A DNA stretch of 64,000 nt from Rhodotorula mucilaginosa (taxonomy: Eukaryota > Basidiomycota > Microbotryomycetes > Sporidiobolales > Sporidiobolaceae). The DNA is taken from positions 744,001 to 808,000 of the forward strand of contig CP137866.1 of assembly GCA_034406715.1 (NCBI GenBank), read 5' to 3'. The notes below the pieces were generated by a model. It worked only from the letters and a program-made list of their open reading frames with translations, was not told where the DNA came from and did not search any database. The translations under genes were made by a program, and so were the position numbers. Shown one piece after another: positions 38,430-48,698 of the stretch (the stretch's first letter is position 1; each line of letters starts with the position of its first letter).

Positions 38430-41400
38430 CTCGAGCGTACACGTCAAGCTGGCGTTCCTGCGAAAGTTCGGCGGCGGATCCGTCAATCCGCCGGCGCCGT
38501 CGTCTGCTGGATCGCAGCAGCAGGCGGGAGGGCAGCAGCAGGGACAGCAGGGCCAGCAGCAGGGGCAGCAGGAGGCACACGAGTGGTTCACAGAGAACCC
38601 CGCAGATCGCTACTATGGACTAGAAAACGTGCGTCACTCTCGTCGCTGGTCGTTGCAGGACGGGGCGGGTCTTGCCTCAGGGTTGGAGTGCTTCCGACGC
38701 GGTCTACTGACTCTCGCTCGCTGGGTGCGTGCGCCCGATCAACAGTTCGGCAATACCTGGTATGTCGATCGCCGCTGAATCCGCTCAGCCGAATTCTCCT
38801 GACCTATGCCCATGCTACAGCTACGCCAACTCGGTCCTCCAATCTCTGTATTTCTCTGCCCCCTTTCGGCATCTCGTCGAGTCGTACCTCCCGTACGGTC
38901 ACGAGGCACAGCAACCACCACCCGCTTCACCTTCCACCTCGGCCACCGCTTCCCTGCATCATGCATCCCCTCCCCTTCCCTCCGCTCCGCTAGCGACATC
39001 TCCGTCATCTCCGGCTCTTTCCGCTCTGTCTTCAGCCGGCAAAGTCGCGAAAGCAGTCGGGTCGGCGATCGCGACGCCGTACACCCCCGTTCCGTCCCCG
39101 CCGACTCTCTCAATCCGCGTTCCCCCAGGCGGTCGTCCCACACCCGCAACCGGAGGCAGTCGCGGGGCCATCTTCAGCCCAAACCGTAGGCTCTCAACCT
39201 CGTCGGCGGCGACCGCGGCCGCACCAACCTCCCCGACCACCGGCTTCAGCGGCGGCACGCCCTTGGGGCCTCGCACGACCCAAGGATCCTTCACCGGTGT
39301 CGGCGCTCCCGTCGTCGGTCAGAACGGCGCGATCGTCAAGCAGCTCACCGGCGGCGAGACGACCCTGCTCTCTACCCTGCGCGATCTCTTTTGCGCCATA
39401 TCATCTCAGCCGCGCGGACTCGGCACCATCGCCCCGCAGGCCTTTATCAATCAGCTCAAATGCGACAACGAGTTCTTCCGGAGCACGCTGCATCAGGACG
39501 CGCACGAATTCTTCAACGTCTTGATCAATTCGATCGCCGAGACTCTCGAAGTCGAAGAGAGGAAACGAGCCGAGGACGAGGGACGACCTCCGAGTGAGTG
39601 GAATCTGTTCTGCTCGTCGCGTGCGTGACGATTTGCTTATCAGTGTGCTGGCTCCGCAGGTATGGTCGGGACCGGATTTGCGGCTCACGCCAGGACGTGG
39701 GTCCATCAACTCTTCGAGGGCATCTTGACGAACGAAACCCGGTGTTTGACTTGCGAGACGGTGAGAAGCCCTTGCCCTTTCCTTCCTTTCCCTTTCCCGG
39801 CCATAGTCTGATGCGGAATCTCTGGTGCAGGTGACCTCGCGGGACGAGGCATTCCTCGACTTGTCGATCGACATTGAGCAAAACACGTCGGTCACGGCGT
39901 GCCTGCGCCAGTTCAGCGCCTCCGAGATGCTGTGCCAGCGCAACAAGTTCTCGTGTGATCGATGCTGTGGCCTGCAGGAAGCCGAAAAGCGGTGCGTCCC
40001 GACCTTAGCAACGACTGCGGATTCGCGCATGTTTTTTCTGATTCTGAACCCTCTCTTGCCTGTCGCAGAATGAAGGTCAAGAAGCTTCCGAATATCCTCG
40101 CTCTGCATCTGAAGCGTTTCAAGTACGAGGAGTCGCTTCAGCGGCACGTCAAGCTCACTTGCCGAGTCGTCTTCCCGTTCGAGCTCCGGCTCTTCAACAC
40201 CGCCGACGACATTGCGAACCCGGACCGGCTCTACGAGCTCTGGGCAATCGTCGTTCACATCGGCGTTGGACCTCATCACGGCCACTACATTACGGTCGTC
40301 AAGTCGGGCAAGCGCTGGATCGTCTTTGACGACAACAACGTCTTCCCGATCGAGCAGAGCGACATCGCCCGCTTTTTCGGCGACACGCCCGGACAGGGCA
40401 GCGGCTACGTCCTCTTCTATCAAGCGGTGGATCTCGATTGGACCGGCATCGACATCCCGCCTCCTCCGACCCCGAGCGTCGCCGGGACAGCGCGCAGTCG
40501 GGCACGCGCCCACACCAACAGCTCGGTCTCTACGGGGGGCCTGGCGATGCCTTCCGAGAATGGAGCACCGCCCGTCCCGCCGTTACCGGCAGCAGCCATC
40601 TCGGGCGGCCTCGCGAGCCCAGACGGACCCGCGCCGACGCCTCTCACCCCGAGCGGGATTCCGATCCCGCTCATCGATCCGACGGCTTCGCTACCTGAAC
40701 CGGCTGTGGCGAGCTCTCAATCGAGCATCGATGAGGGCCTCAGCAGCGAGAGGCGTGACAGCACCGGAGGCTGGTCCGGCTTGCGGGGCAAGTTCAGTCG
40801 CACAAAGTCGTCGGCTTCGTCCTCTGCGGAGCGTCGCGCGTCATTCTCTGCGCCTCATGGAACACCCACGTTCCCCGCCAGCGAGCCTCTGGCCGCCATT
40901 CAGTCTCGCGATGATGCGACCGTCGGCGACGAAGAGGGAGCGCCTCGCGTGGGGGGCGGCGATGCAGCCGGACGAGCAGATTCGCCGAGTCTTCTGCAAT
41001 CCTCGGTGGGGGTCCGCGGCCGACTACCGTCATTCACGGGAGGGTCTACTTCCGTCCGGGCGCCGAGCGAAGACGGTTCGGCTTCGACGGGCTCGGCCGC
41101 GCCGACCACCTCGTCGTCTCCTTTCCTCACCCAGAAACGGCGAGACTCGCGCGCGTCCTTTGGTGGCGTGGATGCTCCGTCATCGAACGGTCACGCGTCT
41201 GGACAAGCAGGTGCTTCGCCGAGCCTTGCGCCCTCCATTCCTCTGACGAACGGAGGGGCTTCGTCGTCGAGCGCGTTTGCCGCTCGCACGCGAGGGTTCC
41301 TCTCCCGATCTCGCTCCGAAAAGCCTCGCCCCACTTCTTCGCATTCTGCATTCCCTCCCACGAACGGTCTCGGGCTCGGCCTTTCGACGCCCTCGTCATC

Positions 41401-41752
41401 TTCGACCGGCGATTCGGCCGCCGATCCAGTCAAGCAGCGGCTTTCGTCTGCACCGGCGGCGGGATCCGCTCCCTCGTCGGACAACGCTGCTCCTCCACCT
41501 CCGCCTGTACCGACACCCGCATGGGTTCCGTCGTCGTCGTCGTCGAAGAACGGGAGCGGCAACGCCGGACTCGAGTCGTCGACGAGCTCGGTGTCCAAGA
41601 AAGACCTCGAGAAGCGGAACAAGGAGGAGCAGAAGGCGCGGGAGCGCGAAGCGAAGGAGCGCGCCAAGGCAGAGAAAGACCGCGTCAAACTCCTGGCCAA
41701 GGAGGAGAACGGTGCCGCCGGCAAACTCTGGCGAAAGATGAGTCTCAAGTAG
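38430..41752 (+). CDS. USP12/46-type deubiquitinase (UBP9/UBP13, CreB group)
   Basis: A ubiquitin-specific protease of family C19. A glutamine-rich leader runs into [15 protein letters not shown], and exon joins then give [20 protein letters not shown]; the catalytic Cys codon is split TG|C by an intron. A proline/serine insert (38900-39300) interrupts the fingers region. Later blocks are [39 protein letters not shown] and [14 protein letters not shown] (two C-x2-C zinc pairs), [32 protein letters not shown] (catalytic His) and DNNVFPIE. The C-terminus is a ~370-residue disordered tail ending in a charged helix, LWRKMSLK-stop (41752). Members of this group work with WD40 activators (UAF1, CreC) and in Aspergillus act in carbon catabolite repression. 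The first exon is not identified. Confidence 0.88.
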
Positions 41753-42010
41753 AGGTCCATTCTCCAACGATTTCTGTTGTCCCTTACGATCCCTTTCCCC
41801 TCTCTCTTTTTCCCTCCCTCGAGACCGAATATCTGTTGACTATACAAACTGTCGAGTGTAGCGCGCGAGTAGCGCCATGTATTGACAATCTCCAAGCAGA
41901 ATGATTCGACTATCGACGCAAGAAGAAAACGCAAGCTACATAGACGAGATGAACGGAAAGCGGGTCCGACGAACGACATTAACGACGAGGAGTATGGAAG
42001 AAAGTGACCG

Positions 42011-43320
42011 TTAAGCAGTCATAGGCACTGGCTGCGGCCCTCCGGCCGGATCCTCGGTAGTCATGGCGGGGGAATCGAAGGCATCCGAGGCGACGGGAAG
42101 CGGTTGGCCGGGTACCCAAGGACCGTCCCGGACGGCGGGCACGGTCTTCGTCGGAAAGTGGTACTGAATGCTGTCCTTGACGCAACCGGTGAGGTCGATC
42201 GGTGGCAAAGGAGGCGGTCCCGAATACCGGCCGCCACCGCCACCGCCACCCGCCTCGGCCCGTGCCGCGATCCACGATTGCAGCGCGTCGTTGCCGTCCG
42301 GTGTCCGGCCATGTGGACCGATGATCGCCGAGCCAAAGTTGGTGTAGTGGCGCCGGGAAGGTCCGCTCTCATCTCCCGGACGGTACAACGCCGGGCGAGC
42401 TTTGGATCGCGCGGCGGCGGTCGCGCTCGAGGTTGCCGACGAAGCGAAACCGGAATCCGTGTCGTGCGTGCGATGACCGTTTGCGCGGGAAGTCGAGACG
42501 ACAGCTGGTGCTGGCTTGGCCGAACCGCCACCTCCTCCTGCGCCGCCGTCCGACCCGACATAGTCGTCATCAAGCATGTACTCGTCGGCGTCGTACGCGT
42601 CCATAGCGTAGAGAGACTGGGTCGAGCGAGCTGGGCGAGTGCGGCCTCCGCTGCGGGTGTTCATGTCATAATGTCCGGGCGGAGCTGCCTGCTGGAGCTC
42701 TTCGAGCGCGGCTTCGCGACTGAGTGAGCCAAGTTCCACACACGCTCGTCAGCATGCAGGTTCTCTCCTGTCCCGTGAGCTCCTGCTCTGGATTCTGTTG
42801 GGGACTCACGCTTGGCGGCGAGCTTCAAGTTCCTGCAGCTTCTCGACGCGAGCAACCGGGTCGGTGCGCTCATATGTGCAAGAGATACCCTTCGAGCCGC
42901 CTGTAATGGAAAACGGTGAGCGTTCACTCGGCACCGTAGTGAGGCAGAGAACGGCATACAGGCGCTGCACGGGTCCTTCAAATCACACTGCGCACGCAAA
43001 GATCCGTCAAAACTGGGGCCTCGGATCGGTCCAGGAGGCTCTCGAATGGGAGCACTCACGTGCGTCTTGCGGATGCGGCATTGGTCGCAGACGACTGCCT
43101 TGGAACGACCATCGGGCACGGCCGACTTGCGCTTCTTGTTCCGGCGTGCGGCGGTCGCGAGCGCGGTCGAGCGGATCGGCTGCTTCGAAGCACCGGCCTG
43201 CTGCCCTTCGCCCGTCGGTTGCGGACTCGTCTCGGAGGAACTCGCGGCAGCGGACGCTGCTTCGCTGCTGACTGGCGCAGCGGTAGTGACAGGAACGGTG
43301 GTCTGCATCGGCGTGTCCAT
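42011..43320 (-). CDS. Zn2Cys6 transcription factor
   Basis: A nuclear DNA-binding protein. The N-terminus (MDTPMQTTVPVTTAAPVSSE, 43320) is Ser/Ala-rich and has a basic patch ARRNKKRKSAVPDGR before the zinc cluster. Three exons build a perfect cluster: AVVCDQCRIRKTH / CDLKDPCSA / C-GSKGIS-CTYE, i.e. C-x2-C-x6-C-x5-C-x2-C-x6-C, with the fifth Cys codon split T|GC. A short dimerisation helix follows (DPVARVEKLQELEARRQA). The remainder is acidic and low-complexity (DEYMLDDDYVGSDGG) and ends PVPMTA-stop at 42011. It lacks the large fungal-specific regulatory domain, so the protein is only about 400 residues. Target genes cannot be inferred. Confidence 0.8.
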
Positions 43321-43776
43321 GTTCTGCCGGGAAGAGGTACGCAGCGCAGAAAGTGCGGGAACGGGCGAACGGAAGCGGTACGATCAAATCGCTTCAAGAT
43401 GAGCCCGGAGGGTTGCGCGCGTTGCTCGCAGCGCTTCTGTAGGTTGATTCGAGACGTCCTGAGCATCAGTACACTTGGTCCGGCGCCGCGTTCGATGAGG
43501 CGGACCCCCTCTCGGCGAGAAGACGCTCGGTGAGAACGGGCCCCTCGCCGTCACCCTCGGAGGCTCCGGAGAATGCACAGGGCGATCCAAACGAATGAAC
43601 AAAAGCTCACTGTGCAGTCGCGACTCGCGAATGAGGTTGCGACGGTATGGTCAAAGCGAACGAGATGCGGCAAGGCGTTCGTCTCGTTCCGACCAACAAT
43701 CGGAGTCGGCGTCGACAGTGCGTAGAGCTCTACTTTCACCTGGACTAGACTCGCTGACCGCTACTGGGGCTACCAG
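43321..43776. other. Divergent promoter region
   Basis: About 0.46 kb between the Zn2Cys6 gene (minus) and the putative mitochondrial protein gene (plus). No motif supported. Confidence 0.4.
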
Positions 43777-44784
43777 ATGGCTCTCCTGCGCCCCGGGGTG
43801 TCTCGTCCGGCACTCGCCTCTTCTCTCGAGATCGGCTCGACTCTGGCCACCCGAGTCTGCTCTCGCGCAGCGCTCTACTCGACAGACTCGACCTCGCAGC
43901 CCTCTGTCCATGAAGTCCAGGCCCTGCCCCGCAAGCGCGAACTCCGCAAAGTCGCCGAGGGTTCCGGTTCGACTGCCCAGCTCATCGGTCTCGCCGTCAA
44001 GAACACGAGCGAACGCGCAGCGGCAAAGGCACCAGGGCAGGGGCAGCGCAGTAGTGGTGGTGGCCAGCAGCGTACGGCTCCTCAGGGCGCTAGGCGAGCA
44101 CCCGGTGGGGTCGCTCCCGGCATGCACCGCGAGGAGCTCCAGCGCCTGCTTGCGGAGCGGAAAGCCGCAGCTGCGCGCGGTCAGACCGAGGGCGCGTTCG
44201 CGTCGGGACCGTCTGGACCGGGTCCGCGGACAGGAGGACCGCGTCGGGCAGCGGGAGGACCAGGAGGTCGCCCTCGACCCCCTCGTGCTGGCGCAGCTCC
44301 CGGCGGCGCTCCGGGAGGAGCCAACACCACGACTGGCGCGCCGCGACCTCGCAAACCGGCCGCACCGCGTCGACCAAACCGTGCCTCGGCCTCCTCGAAC
44401 GGACCGCGCGAGTTTTCGTCGCGCTGGTCCGCCGACGAACTGAAACCGCTCGTGCCGCCCGCGCACGTCTCGCTCTCGCGCGCCAACCTCGCCGGCCTCG
44501 TCAAGGCTTCGGCTCTCGCAGAGACGAGTCAGTTGCGCGTTGCGCTGCAGCAGGTCGGGGTCGACGTCGACGCGAGGGAGAAGGCCGAGCGCGATCAGGC
44601 TCGCAGAGTTCTCGCCGGAGACTACTCCCTCTGGCTCTCGTCGGCTGCAGAGAAGAAGGACGGCAAACAGACCAGCGGACCGAGCCCCGTCGAGCAGGCG
44701 CGGGCAGTCCTCAGTCTCAACGCGACTATCCCGCTCAAGAGTCGCGAGCAGGTTCTCGACAAGATCCGCGAGGCGACCGTCTAG
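43777..44784 (+). CDS. Putative mitochondrial protein, unknown function
   Basis: A single-exon gene of 335 codons, the only clearly intronless coding gene here. The N-terminus MALLRPGVSRPALASSLEIG has Arg, Ser and Leu without acids and continues LATRVCSRAALYST, typical of a mitochondrial presequence with a cleavage site near ALYS. The middle (residues ~85-220) is a Gly/Arg/Pro-rich low-complexity stretch. The C-terminal 110 residues look folded: REFSSRWSADELKPLVPPAH, then helices RVLAGDYSLWLSS and EQARAVLSLNATIPLKSREQ, ending VLDKIREATV. The basic, matrix-targeted character would suit a mitochondrial ribosomal protein, but I cannot name a family. Confidence 0.6.
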   Translation: MALLRPGVSRPALASSLEIGSTLATRVCSRAALYSTDSTSQPSVHEVQALPRKRELRKVAEGSGSTAQLIGLAVKNTSERAAAKAPGQGQRSSGGGQQRTAPQGARRAPGGVAPGMHREELQRLLAERKAAAARGQTEGAFASGPSGPGPRTGGPRRAAGGPGGRPRPPRAGAAPGGAPGGANTTTGAPRPRKPAAPRRPNRASASSNGPREFSSRWSADELKPLVPPAHVSLSRANLAGLVKASALAETSQLRVALQQVGVDVDAREKAERDQARRVLAGDYSLWLSSAAEKKDGKQTSGPSPVEQARAVLSLNATIPLKSREQVLDKIREATV

Positions 44785-45204
44785 ATCCCCGGTAGAATCG
44801 GTTCCTTCCGCACCTTTGCAAGCTGTCTTTTTGGTCCCTCTCCTTGCACAAAGCTTCTTCGAGGGAATAAAAAGTAACAATCCAAGATGTGTCGAGCTGG
44901 GGAGCAGGTGGACGAGTGACGAACGGGCGTAAAAAGGGGATACATGGCATTGAGATCGGCAGGGTATCAGAGGGCACGCTGGCACGAAATACAGGGGAAA
45001 CAGCTGTGGCGGGGAGGAGGCGGGAGCAAGAAATAGGAGACTAGGGTATTATGGTGGCGAGGAAGGTAGTTAGGGATGGCGGATCGGACAAGCGCCTAGA
45101 CGATTTCTGGGTCTCTTCGCGCGCACACACACGAGGTGGGTGCGAAAAAAAGAGAGACGCCGGGACCGATCAATTCTCGGGGGTTGGGTTCTGGCTCGAG
45201 CTTC
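44785..45204. other. Convergent intergenic stretch
   Basis: About 0.4 kb holding the 3' regions of the mitochondrial-protein gene and SHO1, including a short CA/GT run at 45122-45132. No gene. Confidence 0.45.
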
Positions 45205-46887
45205 TTAGAAGAGCGAGAGGTAGTTGGACGGGACGATGCCCTTGCCGCCGTCGGCCTTGAGTGCCTGCCACCACTTGCCCGAGTTGTCGAGGATGTCGAG
45301 GATCTCGCCCTTGGTGAACGAGATCTCGTTCGGGTCGTCGGGCGAAGCCGAGTCTGCCACCGCACCCGAGGACACAGCGATCAGCGCGAGTTTCGTTCCT
45401 GTGGTCATGGGCAAGAAAGAGTGGGGGTACTGACAGGAGTAGAGGGCGCGAGCTTTGAGGTTGACAGCTCCGGTACCGATGCTGCTCGCGGCGTCGCTCT
45501 GAGTGTTGGGACTCGCGCCGTCATGCAAGTCTTGCACGCTCGCCATCGCCGGTCCCAAGTGCTGCAGCCCAACGCCCGCCGCACTTCCGGGAGTCTTGAG
45601 CCCGCTCGGGGTCCCGCCGAGTCCGTGATACGGGGCGTACGAGACGCTCGCGCCGCTCGAGTTGCCGACCATGTTGATGGCCGAACCGCCGCCGCCGCCC
45701 ACTGCGGCGGACGAGCCGGGGCGACGTCCGCCGCCGTGGATCGAGCCGGAGGACGAGCCGGGGAAACCGGCCGCCGCTGCTGCCGCCGACGAGCGCGACG
45801 AAAAGTGGACCGATGAACCGACGTTGAACAGGGCGGTGAACCAGGCGTCGTCCGTCGAAGTGAAGTAGAGGATCCAGAGGATCTGCGAGGAATGTGGCGA
45901 CGAGTGTGAGTCTACAGGTCGAGATGCATGAAGGGCGGGGTTCAGAAGAGACGCACGTCGACAATAGCAATGATGAGCCAGCCAGCTCCCACTGCGAGTT
46001 GGTACGACGAGTTCTGGAAAATGCCGAGGCTGCGAGTACGTCGCCCTGTCAGCGAAGGTGGTTCGGAAACCTCCGAGAGCAACAGCAAGCTCACTTGACA
46101 CCAATCGTAGCCATCACCAGCGCGACGGCAAGGAAGACCGAGAGCTGTGCGCGAACGGTACAAAGTCGTGTGAGCCGCCATTTCCACGGTGCGCACAGGC
46201 TCTACTCACCTGGAAACGGTTGGCGCCGACATTGTCGGTGGCGAGTGTAGCAAAGACACCGACGTTGAGGAAGCCCTGGAGGAAGATACCTGCGAGTTGT
46301 TTTTTTCACGTTCCGAGAGACAAAGGTGTCAGTCTTCATCTCTTGCTAAGTCTTCCCCCGCAGCGAGAAAACGCACCGAACCAAGGTACTCCGACCGCTG
46401 ACCCTTGTCCGCCCACAGAGTTGTCTACGGGAGCCCAGTCAAGCCAGGCAGAAAGAGAGAGGGGCAAGGGCAGACGATTGTATTCGAAAAGGTCAGTTCC
46501 TCTTGCCTCGAACATACGACGAGCGAGCCGGACCTACACTTGGACTCGAGGATGATCTCTGTCGTGGTGTGCAGCCAACCGTGTCAGTCTCAAGTGTACG
46601 GCCGTGAGATGGGAAAGAGAGAGAGAGACTCGGACTGACGGCCGATGAAGGCGGACCAGAACCCTGCCGTCGCTGCGAGCTGCGTCAAGAGGAACATGGG
46701 GTGCGCGAGCCTGGTCGTGTCGAGCAAAGAGTTAGCGCTGTCAGCGCGTAGACTTGATTGCGCTGGAGGCAGGCAAGTCCGTTCCCGCTTGTCATTGTCT
46801 CCCGAAGAAGGAGTGTTTGGGTTCACCCCGAGAGTTGGGAGTGGGACTCACACGAGGCGCAGGTCGAACGCAGGTCGTGAAGGCATG
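45205..46887 (-). CDS. SHO1: SHO1 osmosensor (four TM segments plus SH3)
   Basis: Sho1 is the plasma-membrane adaptor of the HOG osmotic-stress MAP kinase pathway. The start is [11 protein letters not shown] (46887), then four hydrophobic segments on small exons: [16 protein letters not shown], one around [18 protein letters not shown], one near [16 protein letters not shown], and [20 protein letters not shown]. The linker is Gly/Ser-rich ([16 protein letters not shown]). A C-terminal SH3 domain is split by one intron and reads [40 protein letters not shown] and [13 protein letters not shown]-stop (45205). ALY, WW and PSNY are the proline-binding residues. The [13 protein letters not shown] loop and [16 protein letters not shown] match Sho1 proteins. 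About seven exons. Confidence 0.88.
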
Positions 46888-47242
46888 TCGCTTGTTCTTC
46901 AAGATCTCGTATCGTAGACGTGTGTGGCGCAGAGTCTGATGGGCGGGTCGAGGTTCAGGTGATGAGATGAAAAGGAAGCGAGGGCGTGTGATCGAGCGAG
47001 TGTAGAGCGAGTTGGACGGCGAGTGGGTGCGCTCTTAGCCAAGAGTGAGAGAGACGGGCTGCTCCTGTATGGACTCCGCAACACCAACGACAAGCTGCTG
47101 CTGCAAGACTCGAGACTCGAGGCCAGCTCTTGTGCGATTCGACCGGCCGCACTTCCGACCGCCGCACCTTCCCGTTTCAGGTCCCGAAACCACTTCTTTG
47201 CAAGACAACGCGGTCCTTCTATCATCTATGTACCTCTTCATG
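46888..47242. other. SHO1 upstream region
   Basis: About 0.35 kb between the SHO1 start and the stop of the aldo-keto reductase, both minus strand. No gene or named site. Confidence 0.4.
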
Positions 47243-48598
47243 TTACAAATCTTGAGGCAAGTCGGGAGCCGGGAAATCGACACACATGTGCTCGTCCTGT
47301 TTGTGTGCGCGCGCGCAAAAAGGTCAGTCAAAGGGGAAGTTCGAAGCGCCAGACGAGCTCGTCACCAAAGACGGCGCCAGGAAGAGCTCGCGCTCACATA
47401 GGCGCGGAAGTGAACCTTGCGTCCGAGCTGTTCGATCTCGTCGACCTCTTGGGCCGTCAAGTCCGGCAACCGCTGCGTCGACGCCATCTTTTCAATGTTG
47501 CGCGGGTTGGCCGACGCCGAGACGGCGATGGCCCCCTTGGCGCGACACCACAGCAGGCACACCATCGCCTCGTCGACTTCTTCGATGCCGTCGTGCTTCT
47601 CGCGCGAGAGGCGCTCGGCGACTTTGGTGAGCAAGGGGCGGATCGGCCCGCCGGTTTTGCTCGGGTGCCGCAGGACGGGAGACATGGGGCCGTACGAGGC
47701 GACCCGGATCGAGTGCTCGGCCATGATCTTGAGGACCGGGTCGAGGTGCGTCAAGACATAAGGGTGATACTCTGCACGCCGTCACGCGTTCAGCAGCTGC
47801 GACTCTTGTCTCTCACCCTCGCTCGGGAAGTTTTCCCCCGAGGCTCACCAAGCTGGTTCACGACGGGCTTGTACTTGCATTCAGGCAAGAGTTCCTCGAG
47901 GTCCTGGCAATGCGGGTGCACGGAAGCAGTTAGCGGGGACATTTTTCGCTCAGAGGAAGAGAGCCCAGGCCGGGGGGAAGAGAGAGACGCACCTGCGGCC
48001 TAAAGTTGGAGACTCCGAGCGACGCCGTGATGGTCCCGTCGTCCTTGAGCTGTTCGAGGATCTGCCAAAACTCGACGAGCCTGCCCTTGGGGGGCACGAA
48101 CGGGTTGTGCACGAGCAAGAGGTCCGGCTGGCGTCCGAGGCGGGCGAGCGAGGCCTTGACCGAGTCGCGGAGGTCTTCAAGCGCGATGCCGGCTGCGTTT
48201 GGGTCGCCTCCCTCGGTCGAGACTGTTGCGGAGCACGGCGCATACGTCAATTGAACGGTGACAGGGACGAAAAAGGCGGAAGTGCGCTCACCTTTGGTGG
48301 TGACGTAGATGTCTGCGACCGAGATTCCGGCCTGCTGGGTGCCCTGCTGGATGGATTTGCCCGTCTCTTCCTCGTTGTAGTACCCCTGGGCGGTATCGAT
48401 GTGGCGGATCCCTGCCTTGATCGCGAGTACGCCGCTCTCGAGAGCCGTCTTTCTGGCGTTGCCCGAGCCCTGCGTCCGGACGAGAAGGTGAGACTGGTGG
48501 GACGAGTGGGGGGGGAGAGAAGGGAAAGGACGCACGTTGCCCCATGCGAGGGCGGGCACTTTGCTGCCGTCCGAGAGCGTAAAGGTCGGGACAGACAT
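47243..48598 (-). CDS. Aldo-keto reductase
   Basis: An NAD(P)H-dependent carbonyl reductase with the AKR barrel. The start MSVPTFTLSDGSKVPALAWG (48598) is the usual first hairpin. Blocks follow: AIKAGIRHIDTAQGYYNEEE (catalytic Asp and Tyr), VADIYVTTKG (catalytic Lys), PDLLLVHNPF (His), FWQILEQLKDDGTITASLGV (then SNF), PECKYKPVVNQ, EYHPYVLTHLDP, and a late AIAVSASANPRNIEKMASTQ block of cofactor-binding residues. The final exon adds DEHMCVDFPAPDLPQDL-stop (47243-47245). Substrate is unknown; the family reduces sugars, aldehydes and keto acids. I preferred this ATG over one at about 48700, because the latter would overlap the first exon of the divergent PFK2 gene. Confidence 0.85.
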
Positions 48599-48698
48599 GC
48601 TTGCCTGCGGTGTATGCTGGGAAGAAGACGAGTGGAGGCCGCGACTCGACTCGCTCGACTCGACGTCAACTGCAACCCACTTCGACTCGGACCAGTGC
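48599..48698. promoter_or_regulatory. Compact bidirectional promoter
   Basis: Only 100 bp separate the ATG of the aldo-keto reductase (minus) from the ATG of 6-phosphofructo-2-kinase (plus). The two genes must share control elements or have promoters reaching into each other's transcribed region. No TATA box is obvious. Confidence 0.55.
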
